Source: an uncultured Acidaminococcus sp. (GTDB taxonomy: Bacteria > Bacillota > Negativicutes > Acidaminococcales > Acidaminococcaceae). Taken from it: 8,292 bases of DNA. The DNA lies in the NCBI GenBank assembly GCA_900770265.1, contig CAAGJR010000016.1:1-8292 (forward strand). The letters run 5' to 3'. Below the pieces are notes generated by a model that was not told where the DNA came from, did not search any database, and saw only the letters and a program-made list of their open reading frames with translations. Numbering within the stretch: position 1 is the stretch's first letter; every line of letters starts with the position of its first letter. A program made the position numbers and the translations under genes. Positions 5,408 through 8,292 of the stretch are shown piece by piece.

Positions 5408-6736
5408 TTACCGTACCAGGCAGGGAGATTTTGCGTCGAATTTCCAGCCAGGGATCAGGTACTGCATGGTCACGGCGTCGTTGCGCACGCCCAGGCAGTG
5501 TTTCTTGTACAGCTCGTGGGCTTTCAGGACCTGTTCCATATCCACGTCCACGCCCAGGCCCGGTTTGTCCGGAACCTTGATGCCGCCGTCTTTGATCTGC
5601 AGCGGTTCCTTCGTCAGCCGTTCCCGGCCTTCCTGCCAGATCCAGTGCGTATCCAGGGCGTTGTAGAAGCCCGGTACAGCAGCCCCTACCTGGACGCACA
5701 TGGCCAGGGAGATATCGAAGTGGTTGTTGGAATGGCTGCCCCAGGTGTAGCCGAATTCGTGGCACATCTGAGCCACCCGTACGGACCCGTTCATGGTCCA
5801 GAAATGGGGGTCGGCCAGGATGATGTCCACGGCCTGGCTTTCCAGGGAGTGGCCCACCTGCCGCCAGTCGGTGGCGATCATGTTCGTCGCCGTGGGGAAC
5901 CCGGTGCGGCGGCGGAATTCGCTCATGATCTCACGGCCGGAGTACACGCCTTCCGCACCGCAGGGATCTTCGCAGTACGTCAGGATGCCGTGCATGTCGG
6001 AAACGTATTTCACGGCATCATCCAGCTTCCAGGCCCCGTTGGGATCCAGGTCCATGCGGGCATCCGGGAAGGCTTTCTTCATGGCCTTGATGACTTTCAT
6101 TTCTTCGTCGCCCTTCAGGACGCCGCCCTTCAGTTTGAAGTCCTTGAAGCCATATTTTTCCTTGGCGGCTTTGCACAGGGCCACCACGCTGTCGGCATCC
6201 AGGGCCTCCTCATTGCGCAGACGGTACCATTCGCAGTCGGAGTCTTCTTCGTGGTCATAGGGCAGATCTGTCTTGTTCCGGTCGCCTACAAAGAACAGGT
6301 ACCCCAGGAACCGGACGAAATCACGCTGCTGGCCTTCGCCCAGCAGGCGGCAGACCGGCATATACAGCAATTTGCCGAGCAGGTCCAGGCAGGGAGCTTC
6401 GATGGCGGTCATCACATGGACGCCGGTCCGCAGATCGAAGGTCTGGTTGCCGCGGACGTCTTCTTCGCCGCTCTTGTCCAGATGGGCTTTCACAGCCAGC
6501 AGGGTGTTCCGGTAATCGGAAACCTTGGTGCCGATGACGATGTCCTTCACATCTTCCAGGGCATTGGTGATCTTGGGGCCGCCGGGGACTTCGCCAACCC
6601 CGGTGTTGCCTTCCGAGTCCGTCAGGATGACGACGTTCCGGGTAAAGTAGGGAGCATGGGCGCCGCTCAGGTTCAGCAGCATGCTGTCCTTACCGGCAAC
6701 CGGGTAAACTTCCATTTTGGTGATTACGGGTGTCAT
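5408..6736 (-). CDS. gudD: D-glucarate dehydratase (enolase superfamily)
   Basis: This enzyme dehydrates D-glucarate (and usually L-idarate) to 5-dehydro-4-deoxy-D-glucarate, the first catabolic step after uptake. The protein has 442 residues, against 446 in E. coli GudD, and reads as closely similar to it along the whole length as I remember that sequence. Conserved blocks include NLSGAHAPYFTRN (22-34), QTFDLRT (98-104), the KxK motif (K201, K203), D231 and N233 in LDPNGAW, E256 in CEDPCGAE, N285, D309 in LADPHFW, and H335 in GSHSNNHFD. With a 4-residue offset these match E. coli K207, D235, E260, N289, D313 and H339. I chose the ATG at 6734-6736 because AAGGAGGA (6745-6752) lies eight bases upstream; a longer in-frame start at 6766 lies above that site and lacks its own. 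It is the first gene of the minus-strand cluster, divergent from the LysR gene that probably controls it. All catalytic residues are present. Confidence 0.97.
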   Translation of the reverse strand: MTPVITKMEVYPVAGKDSMLLNLSGAHAPYFTRNVVILTDSEGNTGVGEVPGGPKITNALEDVKDIVIGTKVSDYRNTLLAVKAHLDKSGEEDVRGNQTFDLRTGVHVMTAIEAPCLDLLGKLLYMPVCRLLGEGQQRDFVRFLGYLFFVGDRNKTDLPYDHEEDSDCEWYRLRNEEALDADSVVALCKAAKEKYGFKDFKLKGGVLKGDEEMKVIKAMKKAFPDARMDLDPNGAWKLDDAVKYVSDMHGILTYCEDPCGAEGVYSGREIMSEFRRRTGFPTATNMIATDWRQVGHSLESQAVDIILADPHFWTMNGSVRVAQMCHEFGYTWGSHSNNHFDISLAMCVQVGAAVPGFYNALDTHWIWQEGRERLTKEPLQIKDGGIKVPDKPGLGVDVDMEQVLKAHELYKKHCLGVRNDAVTMQYLIPGWKFDAKSPCLVR

Positions 6737-6744
6737 TTGTTTGT

Positions 6745-6752
6745 TCCTCCTT
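6745..6752 (-). promoter_or_regulatory. Ribosome binding site that fixes the gudD start
   Basis: On the minus strand this reads AAGGAGGA, eight bases before the ATG at 6734-6736. It rules out the longer reading frame starting at 6766, whose first ten codons would contain this site. Confidence 0.85.
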
Positions 6753-6804
6753 GAAATACCAACCATTTCCCAACAATGTCACAGGCCTTCGACAACCGGC
6801 GCTG

Positions 6805-6828
6805 AACTGAAATTGCGCGTTTTCAGTT
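6805..6828. promoter_or_regulatory. Perfect palindrome in the gudD leader/upstream region, candidate operator
   Basis: AACTGAAA (6805-6812) and TTTCAGTT (6821-6828) are perfect 8-bp arms around eight bases. The palindrome is centred about 80 bases before the gudD start, and downstream of the best gudD -10, so it could be a roadblock operator or a leader hairpin. On the plus strand the right arm runs into TTTTTT (6827-6832), but the AU-rich stem is weak as a terminator and there is no plus-strand gene to end. It is not the classical LysR T-N11-A box. Confidence 0.55.
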
Positions 6829-6856
6829 TTTTGTGAATAGCGTCCGGATTCAATGT

Positions 6857-6886
6857 TTGACTTTATTGTAATTTTCATGCTATTAT
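6857..6886 (+). promoter_or_regulatory. Probable lysR promoter
   Basis: TTGACT (6857-6862) and TATTAT (6881-6886) are separated by 18 bases and resemble a housekeeping sigma -35/-10 pair. A start near 6893 would give a leader of about 50 bases to the LysR ATG. It is assigned by eye. Confidence 0.55.
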
Positions 6887-6910
6887 AAATCAAATTGTTA
6901 ATTTTTAGTT
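6882..6910 (-). promoter_or_regulatory. Possible gudD promoter with good -10 and poor -35
   Basis: On the minus strand, TATAAT (6882-6887) is a perfect -10. The -35 position (about 6905-6910, AACTAA) matches poorly, as expected for an activator-dependent promoter. The -10 overlaps the lysR -10 on the opposite strand. The predicted leader to gudD would be about 140 bases and would include the 6805-6828 palindrome. Confidence 0.4.
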
Positions 6911-6930
6911 ACTCACTTAGTTTTACTTAG
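6905..6930. repeat. Short direct repeats in the lysR leader / upstream of gudD promoter
   Basis: TTAGTT occurs at 6905-6910 and 6918-6923, and ACTTAG at 6915-6920 and 6925-6930, the latter repeated with a 10-base period, about one helical turn. They overlap the expected gudD -35 and the lysR leader, a plausible place for regulator contacts. No known motif is recognised. Confidence 0.35.
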
Positions 6931-6943
6931 AGGTGCATGGAAT

Positions 6944-7888
6944 ATGGACGTGAAACAGATCGAATACATCGTGAAGATCGCGGAAACAGGCAGTATCACT
7001 AGGGCGGCGGAGCAGCTGTTCATCACCCAGTCCGCCCTGAACCAGCAGTTACTGAAACTGGAACAGTCCCTGGGCGTAAAATTGTTCGTGCGGCACAAGC
7101 ACGACATGACCCCTACGGAGGCCGGGAAGGTCTACCTGAAGTACGGGCAGCACATGCTGCAGGAAAAGCGGGAGGCCTACACCATCATCAACGACATGAG
7201 CCAGAACAATGTAGGGAAGCTGTACTTCACCTTCGCCCGGGAGCGGGGCATCGACATGTTCTGCTCCACCTACTCCGCCTTCCACAAGAAGTTCCCGGGC
7301 ATCACCCTGGAGCCCCACGAGATGCTGGCCCGGCAGCAGATGACCCAGATCGCCCAGGGGTATGTGGACCTGGGGCTGGTGACCATCACCGACGAGAACA
7401 AGCTGCCCGGGCTGGAATATGAGCTCATCCGGAAGGAACCCATGATCCTGGCCGTCCCCCGGTCTTTCCCCGAAGCCGCCGGGGCCGCCAAACCCGGCAC
7501 CCTGCTGGAAGACCTGCCCGTAGCCGACCTGAAGCAGTTCAAGGACCTGCCCTTCGTGCTGATCTTCGAACGCTCCACCATGCGGCAGATCATCGACAAA
7601 ATCTTCCACCAGCACCATTTCAACCCCTATGTGCTGTTCGAATCCGCCAGCATCCGGACCCTGGAGACCATGGTGAAGACGGGCCTGGCCTGCACCATCG
7701 TCAGCGCCAACTACTACAAGTACCAGGACAAGATCGCCTATTACCGGCTGCCCGGCGACCCCCAGTGGGAACTGGACATCATCTACAAAAAAGGGGCTTA
7801 CCTGAGTAAGCCCATGCTCTATTACAAAGAATTGATGCAGCAGTACTTCCACGAAAAAGCGCCGCTGATTACAAAAAAGGGACGGTGA
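6944..7888 (+). CDS. LysR-family transcriptional regulator, probable regulator of the gudD cluster
   Basis: This 314-residue protein has the standard LysR architecture. An N-terminal winged helix-turn-helix (about residues 1-60) includes the family signature GSITRAAEQLFITQSALNQQLLKLEQSLGVKLF, described here as residues 16-48; N33 stands where many members have S. A linker helix (about 62-88) leads into the substrate-binding-like effector domain (about 90-300), with VDLGLV at 141-146. The ATG at 6944 has an AGAGGTG site (6929-6935) eight bases upstream; an ATG at 6937 is out of frame. It is divergent from gudD across a shared control region, the usual layout for a LysR protein that activates its neighbour and represses itself. 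The effector is unknown; glucarate or its dehydration product is a reasonable guess. The 3' end runs into its terminator: the stop codon is part of the terminator stem. Confidence 0.95.
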   Translation: MDVKQIEYIVKIAETGSITRAAEQLFITQSALNQQLLKLEQSLGVKLFVRHKHDMTPTEAGKVYLKYGQHMLQEKREAYTIINDMSQNNVGKLYFTFARERGIDMFCSTYSAFHKKFPGITLEPHEMLARQQMTQIAQGYVDLGLVTITDENKLPGLEYELIRKEPMILAVPRSFPEAAGAAKPGTLLEDLPVADLKQFKDLPFVLIFERSTMRQIIDKIFHQHHFNPYVLFESASIRTLETMVKTGLACTIVSANYYKYQDKIAYYRLPGDPQWELDIIYKKGAYLSKPMLYYKELMQQYFHEKAPLITKKGR

Positions 7889-7907
7889 AATCACCGTCCT
7901 TTTTTGT
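7871..7907. terminator. Bidirectional intrinsic terminator after lysR
   Basis: GGACGGTG (7880-7887) pairs with CACCGTCC (7892-7899) around AAAT, followed by six T (7900-7905). On the other side an A6 run (7873-7878) gives a T6 run on the minus strand, so the structure can end lysR and also the minus-strand gene that stops at 7918. The lysR stop codon (7886-7888) lies in the stem. Confidence 0.9.
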
Positions 7908-7913
7908 CGCGAG

Positions 7914-7931
7914 CTCTTCACTCTTCACTCT
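7914..7931. repeat. Period-7 tandem repeat (CTCTTCA) overlapping a gene end
   Basis: Two full copies of CTCTTCA and a partial third (CTCT) run from 7914 to 7931. On the minus strand the unit reads with an AGTGA core, as does the array at 2705-2725 on the plus strand. It encodes the last residues (SEE) and the stop codon of the membrane protein gene. Confidence 0.8.
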
Positions 7932-8292
7932 GATTCTTCGTCCACCGGTTGGCCATCACTGTGATGATGCAGGCCACCAGGGCGGACACGAACATGCACA
8001 GGGCGAAGCCCAGCATGTTGTTGGACAGGGTGGGCGCCACGATACTGGGCACATAGGCCGTGCCCCGCACGTTGAAGTACCCCACGCACACGCCCCCCAC
8101 ACCGGCGGCGATGATGGCGCCGGCCATGACCACTTTATTGGAGAACATGAACGGGTATGCCGCTTCCACGAATGTCCCGAAGGCCATGTTGATGAACAGG
8201 CCGGGGATGGCCAGAGCCCGGTCGTCCTTCCGCCGGGGTGCCAGGATGTTGGCCACCATGATGCCCGCGGACACCATCACCAGGCCCACCAT
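7918..8292 (-). CDS. C-terminal part of an integral membrane protein, possibly a PTS EIIC
   Basis: Only the 3' end is in the window: 124 residues to a TGA at 7918-7920. The first codon in the window is ATG, but it is at the edge inside a hydrophobic segment and is probably internal. The visible part is membrane-embedded, with hydrophobic stretches near residues 1-17, 28-42, 55-73 and 93-114, and a charged tail ending NRWTKNQSEE. Segments such as PGLFINMAFGTFVEAAYPFMF and GTAYVPSIVAPTLSNN suggest to me a phosphotransferase-system EIIC-type sugar permease, but I recognise this only by general resemblance. Another transporter family is possible. It converges with lysR and shares its bidirectional terminator, so it is probably a separate unit from the glucarate cluster. 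The last codons come from a heptamer repeat (7914-7931), so the tail may vary between strains. Confidence 0.75.
   Translation of the reverse strand: MVGLVMVSAGIMVANILAPRRKDDRALAIPGLFINMAFGTFVEAAYPFMFSNKVVMAGAIIAAGVGGVCVGYFNVRGTAYVPSIVAPTLSNNMLGFALCMFVSALVACIITVMANRWTKNQSEE

Noticed and set aside
4760..6754. A 664-codon open frame on the plus strand opposite the permease and gudD, and similar long plus-strand frames at 1376-2545, 2745-3587 and 3667-5379
   Set aside because: They lie antisense to genes with clear family motifs, span gene boundaries, and have odd Gln/His/Asp/Gly-rich or Met/Pro/Ser-rich composition typical of shadows in GC-rich DNA.
6737..6766. Longer gudD starting at 6766
   Set aside because: The ribosome binding site AAGGAGGA falls inside the extra codons, and the shorter protein matches the known GudD N-terminus.
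6805..6832. Intrinsic terminator on the plus strand (stem followed by TTTTTT)
   Set aside because: The stem has only two G-C pairs among eight, and no plus-strand gene or transcript is expected upstream, so an operator or leader dyad is a better reading.
6690..6893. A 67-codon minus-strand frame across the gudD start region
   Set aside because: It covers the AT-rich control region and overlaps the gudD start in another frame. It has no ribosome binding site or recognisable sequence.
7049..7921. A 290-codon minus-strand frame opposite lysR
   Set aside because: It is complementary to the well-supported LysR gene, runs through the terminator, and has a repetitive Val/Gly/Gln/His-rich composition with no recognisable domain.

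Overview
The window looks like part of a chromosome from an anaerobic, GC-rich Firmicute, most likely one of the Negativicutes (an Acidaminococcaceae-like genome is my best guess, at low to moderate confidence). The reasons are a ferredoxin-linked 2-oxoacid oxidoreductase (an enzyme of anaerobes), strong AGGAGG-type ribosome binding sites ahead of nearly every gene, and GC-rich genes separated by AT-rich control regions. No rRNA, tRNA, CRISPR array, transposase or phage gene is visible.

Layout, right to left on the minus strand: gudD (D-glucarate dehydratase, 5408-6736), a GntP-family sugar-acid permease (3961-5373), a 271-base structured gap (3690-3960), a D-2-hydroxyacid dehydrogenase (2730-3689), then korD-korA-korB-korC (2649 down to the left edge), which encode a four-subunit 2-oxoacid (probably 2-oxoglutarate):ferredoxin oxidoreductase. 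A LysR-type regulator (6944-7888, plus strand) is divergent from gudD across a 207-base AT-rich region holding probable promoters and a perfect 8-bp-arm palindrome. It ends in a strong, symmetric intrinsic terminator. To its right lies the 3' end of a minus-strand integral membrane protein gene (7918-8292), possibly a PTS EIIC.

How the genes fit: the permease probably imports glucarate or a related aldarate. GudD dehydrates it to 5-dehydro-4-deoxy-D-glucarate, and the LysR protein probably senses a pathway molecule. The next catabolic enzymes (aldolase GarL, or the dehydratase leading to 2-oxoglutarate semialdehyde) are not in the window. The Kor complex would oxidise 2-oxoglutarate to succinyl-CoA with reduction of ferredoxin, so a glucarate-to-2-oxoglutarate-to-succinyl-CoA route is conceivable but unproven.

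The most interesting non-coding content is the gap at 3690-3960. It is almost entirely hairpins and includes two divergently oriented copies of one about 50-base element. The internal-loop bases, a bulged T and the terminal segments are conserved between the copies, while the helices differ in sequence but stay paired. Two period-7 tandem repeats sharing an AGTGA core mark the ends of two other genes.
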